Counted from the first letter of the stretch, positions 44,051-54,271 are shown. The stretch is 64,000 bases of DNA from Cytophagales bacterium Alg240-R148 (GCA_900537185.1 LS999827.1:439001-503000); one strand, 5' to 3'. Made by a program: numbers and translations. The notes: generated from the sequence alone by a model not told the origin.

Positions 44051-46657
44051 TTGAAACAGTTGAAATCCCTTAGATTTTTATATACGGCAACAATTGCCAT
44101 CATGTTTTTTGCAAGCTGTAGCCCAGATAGTACTGGAGTAGTCAGCAAGGCTTACCACAATACTACGGCACGTTACAATGCCATATACTACTCTCGAGAG
44201 CGGCTTGCAGAAATTAAGACCTTGGTTAATAATGCCAACGAAGACGACTATGAGAATATTTTGTTGGTCCTTCCAAAATTTGACACAACGCTTGCCAACA
44301 CTTACAAAGACAAAACAGAAGATTGCATTAAAAAATCTTCTCTGGCCATTACCCTCCACAAAAATAGCAACTGGGTAGATGATGCTTATATTTTATTAGG
44401 ACAAGCAAGGTTTTACGATAGAGACTTTGTCAACGCAATAGAAACTTTTAAGTATGTCAATTCGACCAGTGAAGACGATAACGCCAGGCACCTGGCGCTG
44501 ATCCATTTGATGAATACCTTTACGGACTATGGCGAATTGAACAATGGAGAGGCGGTAGTAACTGTACTCAAAAAGGAACTGGAGGACATGTCCAAAAGCA
44601 ATAAGAAATTGTTTTACCAAGCCATGGGCCACCTGTACCAACAAGCCAACGACCACAACAAAATGGTCATCAATTTACTAGAGGGAGCCCCCTTGTTAAA
44701 GAAAAAAGAAGGTAGAAGCAGGGTATATTTTATAATAGGGCAGATATACCAAGAGTTAAATTTTGAATCGGAGGCTTACAACTATTACCGACGGGTTCTG
44801 AAAAACAAACCAACTTATGAACTCGAATTCCACACCAAGTTGCGGATGGCGCAGGTTACTAAGTTATCCGATAAAAGCGATTTAAAAACAGCTAGAAAAC
44901 ATTTTAGATCCTTGTTGAAAGACAAGAAAAATGAAGAATACAAAGGGCTCATCTATTTTGAATTAGCAGAATTTGAAAGAAGGTTGGGCAATTTTGACGA
45001 AGCCCTTGATTACTACGAAAGTTCGGTCTCCAATAGCCTGGAAAACCAAAGACAAAAAGGCAAAAGTTATTTAAAAATGGGAGAAATCTATTTTGAATCT
45101 TTAAAACGATATCCCTTTGCCCAAAGTTATTACGACAGCGCTGTTTCAGTTCTTCCTGCAGATTTTGAAAATATTGAAGCCATTAAAGAGAGAAAAGAGG
45201 TGCTGGACCGTTTGGTTTTAAACCTTGACATCATCACCCTTCAAGACAGTTTGTTGCAATTGGCAACTATGGACTCGACGGCTTTGCTAAATAAAATTAG
45301 AGGTGAAATTGAAGCAGAACAAAGCAAAAAAGAAGCGGAAGAAAAGTTAGCTAGAAAAAAACAGAAACGCAGCAGCGGTGGATCCGCCGGGTACACTTCT
45401 CCTTTTGATACCTTTGGAGACAACCAAGGCGGTGGTGGATCTGGTTGGTATTTTGGAAATCCAGCATCTGTAAGTATAGGAAGAGATGAATTCCTTAAAA
45501 AATGGGGCCAACGACCACTGGAGGATAATTGGAGGCGCTCCCTTAAAACGGCCAACCAATCGAGCAACCCCGATGGCGTCCCTCTGGACAACACCAACCT
45601 CCCTTCCGATGCAACTGCAAACAGCCCAAAAGAGGCTTTTGATGTGGAGGCTGAGGTAGAGGCAAGAATGCAACAATTGCCATTTACAGAAGCAGAACAA
45701 CGCATAGCACACGAGCAATTAGAAAGCGCTTATTACAATCTTGGAAAGATATACAGCTTCGACCTAGCGGATACAACCAATTCCATCAACAGCTTTAACA
45801 AGCTAATAGAAGACTATTCAGAAACAGAACACAAACCAGAGACCTTGTACCTCTTATACCTCTTGTATAAAGGAATCGATGATGCAGAAAATGTTACGAG
45901 AATCCGAACAATGTTGTTGGCTGAGTTTCCGAATTCAACTTATGCCAAATTGGTCATCAACCCTAAATACAACGAACCTAGCAATGAAGATGTAGAAGCT
46001 TTAAAAGCGATCTACACCAAGGCCTATAAAATGTATGAATTGGAGCAGTATTCAGATGCCAATTACAAACTAGACAGCGGTATCAACCAATTTCAGGAGT
46101 CTGCGTATACGCCTTGGCTGAAACTGTTGAAAGTTTTAATAGTTGGCAGAACGCAAGACATTTCGAAATACAAATTAGAGCTTTCTAAGTTTATTGAACA
46201 GCACCCTGACCATGAAATTTCACCTTATGCTGTAAAGCTTCTTTCTACTGCTGATGAGTTTGAAAAATCTGAAAAAAGAAAAAAAGGTGTTAGTTTTGTA
46301 AAGTATTTCGAACAAGAGCATTATTTTGTTATTACCTTTTATACGGAAAGTGGCCTGAATGATAAAATTAATGAGGAGTTGAAACACTTCAACGAAACGG
46401 ATTTCGCCAATTTGGAATTGGGTACCGGAAGTCTGCAATTGAGCGATTTACATTCCTTGATTTTGGTTAATGGATTGGGCGGTTTAGAAGCTGCTAGCAA
46501 TTATGCTAAAAAAATTCAACGTTCCAACATCATGTTCAAAGACATAGACACTTCTCAATACAAAACGTTTATTATTACAAAAGACAATTTCCAAATCTTT
46601 TATGATAACGCTGCATTGGAAGAGTATTTAAAATTCTATCAAGAAAATTACAAATGA
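44051..46657 (+). CDS. sprE: TPR lipoprotein SprE/PorW, T9SS and gliding
   Basis: An 868-residue lipoprotein (lipobox MFFASC), all-helical with many TPR-like repeats. The region just after the lipid site, VSKAYHNTTARYNAIYYSRERL, is the recognised SprE opening. A Gly/Ser-rich low-complexity segment lies near residues 440-480 and further TPRs follow. SprE/PorW is needed for the type IX secretion system in Flavobacterium and Porphyromonas; the core gldKLMN is 4-11 kb away. The start codon is TTG: the next in-frame ATG (about 44102) would remove most of the signal. It overlaps the PBP1A gene by 4 bp. Confidence 0.85.
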   Translation: MKQLKSLRFLYTATIAIMFFASCSPDSTGVVSKAYHNTTARYNAIYYSRERLAEIKTLVNNANEDDYENILLVLPKFDTTLANTYKDKTEDCIKKSSLAITLHKNSNWVDDAYILLGQARFYDRDFVNAIETFKYVNSTSEDDNARHLALIHLMNTFTDYGELNNGEAVVTVLKKELEDMSKSNKKLFYQAMGHLYQQANDHNKMVINLLEGAPLLKKKEGRSRVYFIIGQIYQELNFESEAYNYYRRVLKNKPTYELEFHTKLRMAQVTKLSDKSDLKTARKHFRSLLKDKKNEEYKGLIYFELAEFERRLGNFDEALDYYESSVSNSLENQRQKGKSYLKMGEIYFESLKRYPFAQSYYDSAVSVLPADFENIEAIKERKEVLDRLVLNLDIITLQDSLLQLATMDSTALLNKIRGEIEAEQSKKEAEEKLARKKQKRSSGGSAGYTSPFDTFGDNQGGGGSGWYFGNPASVSIGRDEFLKKWGQRPLEDNWRRSLKTANQSSNPDGVPLDNTNLPSDATANSPKEAFDVEAEVEARMQQLPFTEAEQRIAHEQLESAYYNLGKIYSFDLADTTNSINSFNKLIEDYSETEHKPETLYLLYLLYKGIDDAENVTRIRTMLLAEFPNSTYAKLVINPKYNEPSNEDVEALKAIYTKAYKMYELEQYSDANYKLDSGINQFQESAYTPWLKLLKVLIVGRTQDISKYKLELSKFIEQHPDHEISPYAVKLLSTADEFEKSEKRKKGVSFVKYFEQEHYFVITFYTESGLNDKINEELKHFNETDFANLELGTGSLQLSDLHSLILVNGLGGLEAASNYAKKIQRSNIMFKDIDTSQYKTFIITKDNFQIFYDNAALEEYLKFYQENYK

Positions 46658-48978
46658 TTAAAAAATACCTGGATAAAGAAAATTCTCTGTTTCGCAAATT
46701 TTTGGTTGGCATATGGATCCTGTTTTTATGTGTAGTTTTAGGCGCCCCACTCTTCGTTCTTTCCATAAAAGTAGATCTCTTTGGGCTTTATGGGCCTATG
46801 CCCAGCCTAGCTTCCATCGAAAATCCTGAAAATGATTTGTCTTCGGAATTACTCACCAGAGACGGTAAGTCTTTAGGCCGTTATTTTGTATACAATAGGT
46901 CCAATGTAAAGTTTGAAGGCTTGTCTCCCGAATTAGTCGAAACCCTAGTGGCTTCTGAAGACAGAAGATTTTGGGACCACTCCGGTCTTGATTTCCATGC
47001 CTACGTAAGGGCCTTTGCAGGAATTATTACCTTCAACCCACAAGGAGGTGGCAGTACCATTACCCAACAATTGGCCAAAAACCTATATACTCAAAATGAG
47101 CAAATGGGAGAAGAACTTAAAGGGTCAATAGCTAGGACATTTGGTGGCATTACAGAACGTTTGGTTCAAAAGCTAAAAGAATGGATTATTTCGGTAAGAT
47201 TAGAAAAAAACTTCACCAAAAAAGAAATTCTAGCCATGTACCTGAATACTGTTCCCTTTAGACATGGGGCATTTGGTATCAAAACTGCTGCGGAAACCTA
47301 TTTTAATACCACTCCAGATTCTTTAAACATTCAAGAGTCGGCTGTTTTAGTAGGTATGTTACAAGCCAGCACAGCCTTTGACCCAACTTATGACTTTGAC
47401 AGGGCACTTGGCAAAAGAAACCAAGTAATAGGGAAATTAAGGCGGTTTTCGGAGGTATTTGTAAATTCCGATGCAGCGTTGGATTCCTTGCGGGCTTTAG
47501 AAATAGACCTGACTAATTTTTCAATATCCAATCAAAATACTGGGTTGGCCCCTTATTTTAGGAAAGTTATTGCTGCTGATCTTCGGAAATGGTGCCAAGA
47601 AAACGGGTACAACTTATACGAAGATGGGCTCAAGGTATATACAACCATCGATTACAAACTTCAAAAATATGCTGAATTAGCTGTAAAAGAACATTTAACC
47701 GACCTTCAGGATAGATTCAATAATGAATGGAAAAAAAGAAAAAGCCAACCTTGGAGAAACGACAGGAAACAAATTAGAAATTATATTGAAAAAAGAATCC
47801 AACAAACTCCTCGCTATAGAAGCCTAGAAAAAAAATATGGCAAAGACCATGATTCTATCGATGTAGTTCTGGATAAAAAATACAAAATGAAAGTGTTTAC
47901 CTGGAAAGGTGAAATTGACACTTTGATGTCTCCAATGGATTCATTGGCCCATTACAAATACTTCTTACACACAGGTTTTATGGCCATGGACCCTTCCAAC
48001 GGTGCTATTTTGGCGTGGGTAGGCGGTATCGACCATAAATATTTCAAATACGATCATGTAAGACAAGGAAGGCGGCAGCCAGGCTCAATTTTCAAGCCAT
48101 TTGTATATGGCACTGGAATGGAAAATGGGTTCAGCCCTTGTTACACCATGTTGGACGAACAATACCGGTATACACTGCCCTCTGGAGATGTGTATTCTCC
48201 CAACAATGCCGATGGTAAATTTACAGGAGAGGACATGACATTAAGAAAGGCCATGGCACAATCCGTCAACTCCGTAACTGTAAAATTAATGTCTGAACTT
48301 GGCCCTCCCAATGTGGTTGAATTTGCACGAAGACTGGGTATAAAAAGCCAATTAGACCCGGTGCTGGCATTAAGCTTGGGAACGAGTGATCTTTCAATAT
48401 TTGAATTATTACCAGCCTACAGTACGTTTGCGAACGAAGGAATATACACCACGCCGTTTTTTATCACAAAAATTGAAGACAAAAACGGGAATGTTATACA
48501 AAATTTCAATCCTGTTACCAGACAAGCCTTGAGCGAAGAAACTGCCTATTTAATGTTGCATATGTTCAAAGGAGGCGTTGAAGAACAAGGTGGAACATCG
48601 GTTGGAATTCCACGTGAATTAAAAACCAACAACGAAGTAGGGGGTAAAACCGGAACTACCAACGATGCTTCTGATGGTTGGTACATTGGTTTGACCCACA
48701 ACCTTGTGGCCGGAACTTGGGTAGGTGGAGACGAAAGAAGCATACAATGGCCAAGTTGGGTATATGGACAAGGTGCCAAAACCGCTCGGCCAATTTGGGA
48801 GAAGTTCATGCTCAAGGTATATGCAGACCCAGAAAGTGGCATTGAAAAAGGCTTTTTTAAACGCCCTATTAAACCACTCCCGTACCGATTGGACTGTACC
48901 GATTACCTTATTTCCGAACCATCAGACAGTACCAATGTGGACTCCGACCAAACAGAACTTAGAGAAAACGAATTTTAA
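46654..48978 (+). CDS. Penicillin-binding protein 1A, bifunctional
   Basis: A 774-residue class A PBP: a membrane helix near 18-38; a glycosyltransferase domain with EDRRFWDHSGLDFHAYVRA and GGSTITQQLAKNLY; then a transpeptidase domain with SxxK (QPGSIFKPFVY), SxN (AQSVNSV) and KTG (VGGKTGTTND). It polymerises and cross-links peptidoglycan. The 4-bp overlap with sprE (ATGA) implies translational coupling, linking wall synthesis with a T9SS component. Confidence 0.95.
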   Translation: MIKKYLDKENSLFRKFLVGIWILFLCVVLGAPLFVLSIKVDLFGLYGPMPSLASIENPENDLSSELLTRDGKSLGRYFVYNRSNVKFEGLSPELVETLVASEDRRFWDHSGLDFHAYVRAFAGIITFNPQGGGSTITQQLAKNLYTQNEQMGEELKGSIARTFGGITERLVQKLKEWIISVRLEKNFTKKEILAMYLNTVPFRHGAFGIKTAAETYFNTTPDSLNIQESAVLVGMLQASTAFDPTYDFDRALGKRNQVIGKLRRFSEVFVNSDAALDSLRALEIDLTNFSISNQNTGLAPYFRKVIAADLRKWCQENGYNLYEDGLKVYTTIDYKLQKYAELAVKEHLTDLQDRFNNEWKKRKSQPWRNDRKQIRNYIEKRIQQTPRYRSLEKKYGKDHDSIDVVLDKKYKMKVFTWKGEIDTLMSPMDSLAHYKYFLHTGFMAMDPSNGAILAWVGGIDHKYFKYDHVRQGRRQPGSIFKPFVYGTGMENGFSPCYTMLDEQYRYTLPSGDVYSPNNADGKFTGEDMTLRKAMAQSVNSVTVKLMSELGPPNVVEFARRLGIKSQLDPVLALSLGTSDLSIFELLPAYSTFANEGIYTTPFFITKIEDKNGNVIQNFNPVTRQALSEETAYLMLHMFKGGVEEQGGTSVGIPRELKTNNEVGGKTGTTNDASDGWYIGLTHNLVAGTWVGGDERSIQWPSWVYGQGAKTARPIWEKFMLKVYADPESGIEKGFFKRPIKPLPYRLDCTDYLISEPSDSTNVDSDQTELRENEF

Positions 48979-49023
48979 ATACACCAAGCACAACCTACCT
49001 CCTGTGCTTGGCTTACTGCTTTT

Positions 49024-50826
49024 ATGAAATCCGAACGGTATACAGTCCAAGACGTTGCCCTCTTTCCGAAAGAACCTGGGATATACAAATTCTACAATGA
49101 ATCTGGTGATATAATATATGTTGGAAAGGCCAAAAACTTAAAGAGTAGAGTTTCCAGTTATTTTCAAAAAAGTAAAAACTTAAGCGGCAAAACAAGGAAA
49201 TTAGTAAGTGAGATCAAGAGTATTGATTTTACGCTCTCCAGTAGCGAGTTTGACGCATTGTTGCTCGAAAATAACCTTATAAAAGCAAACCAGCCAAAAT
49301 ACAACATCCTTTTAAAAGACGACAAGACCTACCCCTATATTTGTATTTTAAAAGAACGATTTCCTAGAATCATCTCTACCAGAAATTTCATTCCCGGCAA
49401 AGGAGAATACTTCGGTCCGTTTTCGAGTGTAGTAGCTATGAAAAATGTTTTGCAGTTACTAACCAAGCTTTATACCATTAGAACATGTAACTTCAACTTA
49501 AGTGCAGAAAATGTGCAAAACGGAAAGTTTAAAGTATGTTTGGAATACCATATTAAAAACTGTTTAGGCCCTTGTGAGGGCCTACAAGAAGAAGCGGATT
49601 ACAACAAAGATATCCGTTTGGCCCGCGACGTAATCAAAGGAAACTTAAATGAGGTTAAGACTTTCTTTGAGTCTGAAATGAACGAATTTGCTATGGCCCT
49701 CAACTTTGAAAAGGCCCAGCAAAGCAAAGAAAAATTAGACTTATTAGAGAAATACAAAGTTAAGAGCATTGTTGTCAACCCTAAAATATTAGATACGGAT
49801 GTCTTTACTATTACCTCCGATGAGGCTACTGCTTATATCAATTATCTGAAAATAAAAAAAGGCAGTATTGTATTCTCCCGCACAGTTGAATTAAAACGAA
49901 AACTTGAAGAAACAGACGAGACTATATTAATCCACGCCATCTATCAATTACGAGATTTAGCTAAAAGCCAAAGCCCAGATGTTTTCACTAATATAGAAAT
50001 GCCGGGAATATCGGAACAGTTTAAATTGAGTACACCACAAATTGGGGATAAAAGAAAACTGGTGGAATTAAGTTTAAAAAATGCCATTCAATACAAAAGA
50101 GATAAATTTTTAAAAGCAACAGAAACCCCAAAAAGGGTGCCCGAAAGCATCATTCAACTACAAGAATACCTCAAGCTTAGAACCCTACCGGATAGGATTG
50201 AATGTTTTGACAACAGCAATATCCAAGGCACCAACCCGGTTTCATCCATGGTCTGTTTTATCAATGGTAAACCGGCTAAAAAAGAATACCGGCACTATAA
50301 AGTTAAAACCGTAGAGGGCCCCAACGATTTCGCGTCCATGAAAGAGGTCGTATACAGGCGCTACAAGCGCGTCAAAGAAGAACAAACCCCATTTCCGCAG
50401 CTCATAGTAATTGATGGCGGAAAAGGACAGCTAAGCTCTGCTGTAGCTGCTTTAAAACAGCTCAAGCTTTATACTGAAATACCCATTATAGGAATAGCTA
50501 AAAGATTGGAAGAAATATACTACCCGGAAGACCCAATACCGTTGCACATAAGTAAAAAATCACCTGCCTTAAAACTGATTCAGCATCTTAGAGATGAAGC
50601 CCATCGATTTGCGATTAATTTTCATCGGGATCAAAGAAGTAAAAATGCCTTTAACTTTGAACTGGAAGGCATTAGAGGTATTGGTCAAAAAACTGTAGAC
50701 GAACTCATGCTTAAATACAAGACATTAAAAAGGATCCAAGAAGCTGGACCTGAGGCGGTAGCAGATTTAATAGGCCTGCACAAAACCAAAATCGTTTTCG
50801 ATTATATCCACAAAAAAAAGGCCTGA
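49024..50826 (+). CDS. uvrC: Excinuclease ABC subunit C
   Basis: A 600-residue UvrC: GIY-YIG nuclease domain (PGIYKFYNESGDIIYVGKAK), a four-Cys-like region (KVCLEYHIKNCLGPC), UVR motif (FEKAQQSKEKLDLLEKY), RNase H-like C-terminal nuclease (RIECFDNSNIQGTNPVSSM, VIDGGKGQLSSA) and a terminal HhH pair (LEGIRGIGQKTVDEL). It makes the dual incisions of nucleotide excision repair. It follows PBP1A after 45 bp. Confidence 0.97.
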   Translation: MKSERYTVQDVALFPKEPGIYKFYNESGDIIYVGKAKNLKSRVSSYFQKSKNLSGKTRKLVSEIKSIDFTLSSSEFDALLLENNLIKANQPKYNILLKDDKTYPYICILKERFPRIISTRNFIPGKGEYFGPFSSVVAMKNVLQLLTKLYTIRTCNFNLSAENVQNGKFKVCLEYHIKNCLGPCEGLQEEADYNKDIRLARDVIKGNLNEVKTFFESEMNEFAMALNFEKAQQSKEKLDLLEKYKVKSIVVNPKILDTDVFTITSDEATAYINYLKIKKGSIVFSRTVELKRKLEETDETILIHAIYQLRDLAKSQSPDVFTNIEMPGISEQFKLSTPQIGDKRKLVELSLKNAIQYKRDKFLKATETPKRVPESIIQLQEYLKLRTLPDRIECFDNSNIQGTNPVSSMVCFINGKPAKKEYRHYKVKTVEGPNDFASMKEVVYRRYKRVKEEQTPFPQLIVIDGGKGQLSSAVAALKQLKLYTEIPIIGIAKRLEEIYYPEDPIPLHISKKSPALKLIQHLRDEAHRFAINFHRDQRSKNAFNFELEGIRGIGQKTVDELMLKYKTLKRIQEAGPEAVADLIGLHKTKIVFDYIHKKKA

Positions 50827-50844
50827 TTGCTCAGGCCTTTTTTT
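50812..50844. terminator. Bidirectional intrinsic terminator after uvrC
   Basis: An A8 run, GGCCTGA-TTGC-TCAGGCC (50820-50837), then T7. It overlaps the uvrC stop codon and faces gldN on the minus strand. Confidence 0.9.
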
Positions 50845-50866
50845 ATTTTATTAAGATGTTAGGTGC

Positions 50867-51778
50867 TTAAAACTCCCAAAGATTGTGCTCTTTTTCCATT
50901 AATTCAAGCTCCAACCATTGTGAGGCCATCACCCCTTCTTTCAAACTTTTTGAGTAGATATCTCTGATATACAAATCATCCGGATTTTCTACTTTTACCA
51001 AAACACCATGGAACAATCTTAGTAAAAAAGCATCCGCAAAATTCTTATGCTGGGCACTATTGAACTGATTGAACCAGATGGCTTTTTCAGGATTCTCTCT
51101 AAACAGCCTTTCAAGGTCTTTGAATTTGAATACCGCCAATTCATTATCCACACCAGTTGGTGTTTCTGAACCAGGCACTACTAACTTAATTGACTGCACA
51201 TCGTGGTACAGACGCCCTCTTCTTTTGTCAAAGATTTGGTCTTCTGCAATTTCCATGATGCTAATTTGACTTGTCAAATACAAATCCGCTTTTCCCGCTT
51301 GAGGATCCGCTTCCCAATCGTCCGGATAGTCCAATGGTGTTCTTCCAATATTTTCATCGAAACGAGAGGTGTATACGGTACCGTTAAATGAAACCTGATC
51401 GCCTTCGTAATATTCAGCGTCCGGGTCGTACGGATCATATTCCACTGCCTCGTTCATTTCCAATCTGGTCATGAACTCATCTTTTGACATCGTAGAAGCC
51501 AAGGAATCGTTGTTATAAATTTGGTCGTCTCGAATGGCTCCTGATTGAACCATCTCGATAATAAATTTAGAAATTTCCGCATTTTTAGCAAAGAAACCTT
51601 TGTTTTGACGCTCTTTCAGGTCAATTCTATACCAGGTTCTTTTCTTAAAATGTTGTTCATATTTTGCTATAGGATGAATTGAGTTAGGATTGTATTGCTC
51701 CTCCACTTCTTGTGAATAACCACATACAACCAATCCCAAAAGCCCAAAGCCTAACAGTGAATTCTTTAATAATCTCAT
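50867..51778 (-). CDS. gldN: GldN/PorN, T9SS periplasmic component
   Basis: A 303-residue exported protein with signal peptide ending GYSQ. Conserved blocks include TWYRIDLKERQNKGFFAKNAE, GAIRDDQIYNNDSL, and a middle region RRGRLYHDVQSIKLVVPG. GldN forms rings with GldK outside the periplasmic part of the T9SS motor. It is the last gene of the gldK-L-M-N transcript, 15 bp after gldM. Confidence 0.93.
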   Translation of the reverse strand: MRLLKNSLLGFGLLGLVVCGYSQEVEEQYNPNSIHPIAKYEQHFKKRTWYRIDLKERQNKGFFAKNAEISKFIIEMVQSGAIRDDQIYNNDSLASTMSKDEFMTRLEMNEAVEYDPYDPDAEYYEGDQVSFNGTVYTSRFDENIGRTPLDYPDDWEADPQAGKADLYLTSQISIMEIAEDQIFDKRRGRLYHDVQSIKLVVPGSETPTGVDNELAVFKFKDLERLFRENPEKAIWFNQFNSAQHKNFADAFLLRLFHGVLVKVENPDDLYIRDIYSKSLKEGVMASQWLELELMEKEHNLWEF

Positions 51779-51793
51779 AGCACTTTATTATTA

Positions 51794-53392
51794 TTAATTC
51801 AATGGTATCGTATAAATTTCGTTACGAGTAGGTACCTTCTCGTTGGCACCAGTATACGTTCTTCTCGTAGTTTTTTTAATTTCAATTACTAGTTTATCTC
51901 CTGGCCTTGCTTGAGAAGCATACTGCTGTAAGTTTACTCTTTCAGATGTAAATTTCTTACGAACAACAGGTCTTGTACCTCTAGCCAAAATTACTTCCAT
52001 CTCACGAATTCTGTATTTGGAATCTTTAGGCACTTCTCTTGCAAAGTTTGCATCTGGCACAGGTTTAATGTCCAACGACCTCAAAGCAGTAGCCTTCGCT
52101 CCAGTTTTAAAGTTGATCTTTTTACCTCCAGATTTAAACTCATAACGAGGAAGTGGTGGTGTTTTCACATCAAACACTTCTGTACTTAAAGCAGCACCAG
52201 CATTGGATATTGTCAACTTCACCTTTCTTTTCGCTGTAGGCACTATCGTTACAATTCCAGTTTTTGTTCCTTTGATCACCTTGGCGTCACCAGAAGAAAA
52301 GCTTGGGTTGTAATTCGTCCCTAAAGCAGGAACTTGTATGTCCAATGTATTACCACAATTCAAATACAAGGCAGACAATGCTGCCGATTTGATTTGAACC
52401 ACTGGTTTAACTACTTTGTATTTGTGGTTAATTGGATATGTTTTACCATTTAATTCGATTTCAGCATTAAAAGACTTATCTGACATCAAAGTTTTAGGGT
52501 CATAATTCCCACCTTTGGCGTTGAATTCTATTACACCCTTAATAATACCTGTTTCAGCATCTTTTTCAGATTTTACCGTAGTTCCATTGTATTTGAAAGT
52601 TGGGTTCAATCCAGTCGCCGAAGCTGTAATGAACAGTTCTGCTTTAAATTTTGATCCTGCCGCTACGATATTAGCTTCTGGCCGGATCAAAGGCACAATT
52701 TTATCAAAAGACACTCTTTCAGCACCCACCTCTTTTGCAATAAGGTCCAACGCTTTAGTTTCATAATTCAAAACTTCCGTTTCGATAAAACTAATGGTAG
52801 CCATACCTGCTGCAGTAGGGGTGTTTTCAAAATAATAAGATGTGAAATCTTTATCTCGTTGATTCGGATTGTTTCTTGCGTATGGGATATCTTTTGCATC
52901 TTTTGCCAAAGGTTCAAACTCACCTTCGGTTTGATCGCCAAGGAATGTTGCAAACGTATTTAACTTTTGCTGTAGTTTCTTACCATTCCCTTTTTTAATC
53001 ATGTAGTTGCCAACAATATCATAATCCTTAGCACCTACCAATGTAGAATCACCATTTTCAACAGTATATCCACCTGTCATTTCTGCCATTTGTTCTCTAA
53101 GATCATCAAGATAAATCTTGATTTCCGTAGTGGCTTCTCGTACTTTTTTGGCTCTGTTTAACACAGCAACATCCTTTTCGACATTACCATTTTTTTGAAC
53201 CTGCGCTTCAATTCCTTTGATAACACCTCCGTTATTCATGTTCAATGAAGTCGCTTGTTTTTTTAACGTTTTATCAATAAAGATGAACTTTTCTAGTACC
53301 GCGTTACTTACTTGAAGCGCTAATAGCGCAGTAAGTACTAAGTACATCATTCCAATCATCTTTTGTCTAGGGGTTTCTTTACCTCCTGCCAT
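51794..53392 (-). CDS. gldM: GldM/PorM, T9SS motor stator shaft
   Basis: A 532-residue protein. The start MAGGKETPRQKMIGMMYLVL is the classic GldM N-terminus with one membrane helix (about 13-35). The rest is a periplasmic rod of helical and beta domains. In Flavobacterium GldM pairs with GldL to form a proton-powered motor whose rotation is passed to GldK/GldN. It lies 51 bp after gldL. No disruption is visible. Confidence 0.95.
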   Translation of the reverse strand: MAGGKETPRQKMIGMMYLVLTALLALQVSNAVLEKFIFIDKTLKKQATSLNMNNGGVIKGIEAQVQKNGNVEKDVAVLNRAKKVREATTEIKIYLDDLREQMAEMTGGYTVENGDSTLVGAKDYDIVGNYMIKKGNGKKLQQKLNTFATFLGDQTEGEFEPLAKDAKDIPYARNNPNQRDKDFTSYYFENTPTAAGMATISFIETEVLNYETKALDLIAKEVGAERVSFDKIVPLIRPEANIVAAGSKFKAELFITASATGLNPTFKYNGTTVKSEKDAETGIIKGVIEFNAKGGNYDPKTLMSDKSFNAEIELNGKTYPINHKYKVVKPVVQIKSAALSALYLNCGNTLDIQVPALGTNYNPSFSSGDAKVIKGTKTGIVTIVPTAKRKVKLTISNAGAALSTEVFDVKTPPLPRYEFKSGGKKINFKTGAKATALRSLDIKPVPDANFAREVPKDSKYRIREMEVILARGTRPVVRKKFTSERVNLQQYASQARPGDKLVIEIKKTTRRTYTGANEKVPTRNEIYTIPLN

Positions 53393-53443
53393 AGTTTTAA
53401 ATTTTTTAGTTTACAAATAAACCATGTAGTAAGAGCGGGCTAA

Positions 53444-54271
53444 TTATTTACCTGCGCCTCCACCTTTCATAGCGGTTAACATGCTACCGTAGATGGTATT
53501 AAGTGCAGTCAAATTACTAGTCAGCTTGCTTAGCTCATTAGTAAACTGTGTTGAGTTCTCCCCAACTTTAGACATACCTTCCATTGCTGTAGTAAGGTTG
53601 GTATAGAATTTATTCATCACTTTAAGATGGCTGTTAGCATCTTTAAGTTCCATTTCGTATACGGCGTTCAATGCACCTAAGTTTTTAGTAACACTTTGAA
53701 CTTGAGAATGGTATTCTTTAGCATCTTTTGAAGCATCTGCCATATCGGACATTGCTGTTACAGTTGAAGCATAAGATTTATTCATTTCGTTCAACGATTT
53801 AGACGCCGAAGAAACGTTTTTCGCATAATCATTTGTTGCTACTGCTGCATCTGCAAGGTTGGACATTTTAGAAGCTGAATCCGCCATGTTCTTCATTCCT
53901 TTTCCTAGGCTATTAATCAACTCAGGACCGATCTTAGCGTTGTCCATCATTTTGTCCAAGGTTTGTGAAGCCGATGCACCAGCAGGTTGCTTGTTAGCAA
54001 TTCTACCTGGAGCAGTTGGCCCATCGTATTCTTCCGCCAATTCCGGGTAAACTTTTGTCCAGTCCGGCTCAGCGTGCGCTGGTTCAAATGCACTTAAAAA
54101 GAATATGACCGCTTCCACACCTAGGCCTATTCCCAACATATAACCTGCACCTTCTAAGTGCTGGATTTTAAATAATGCACCAACGATAACCACTGCTGCA
54201 CCTATACCATATACTTTAGGCATGATGGTATTATATAGAAGCTCAACAAATCCGCCTTTTTTTCTACTCAT
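53444..54271 (-). CDS. gldL: GldL/PorL, T9SS proton-channel motor subunit
   Basis: A 275-residue protein with two membrane helices (about 21-36 and 42-62). Glu53 in the second helix (GIGLGVEAVIFFLSA) corresponds to the conserved Glu essential for motor function in Flavobacterium. The cytoplasmic tail contains coiled-coil repeats of pattern 'LxxLNxxYxxxLTAM' at about residues 170-190, 210-245 and 255-270. It is longer than many homologues (about 215 residues) mainly because of this tail. It is 63 bp downstream of gldK. Confidence 0.94.
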   Translation of the reverse strand: MSRKKGGFVELLYNTIMPKVYGIGAAVVIVGALFKIQHLEGAGYMLGIGLGVEAVIFFLSAFEPAHAEPDWTKVYPELAEEYDGPTAPGRIANKQPAGASASQTLDKMMDNAKIGPELINSLGKGMKNMADSASKMSNLADAAVATNDYAKNVSSASKSLNEMNKSYASTVTAMSDMADASKDAKEYHSQVQSVTKNLGALNAVYEMELKDANSHLKVMNKFYTNLTTAMEGMSKVGENSTQFTNELSKLTSNLTALNTIYGSMLTAMKGGGAGK

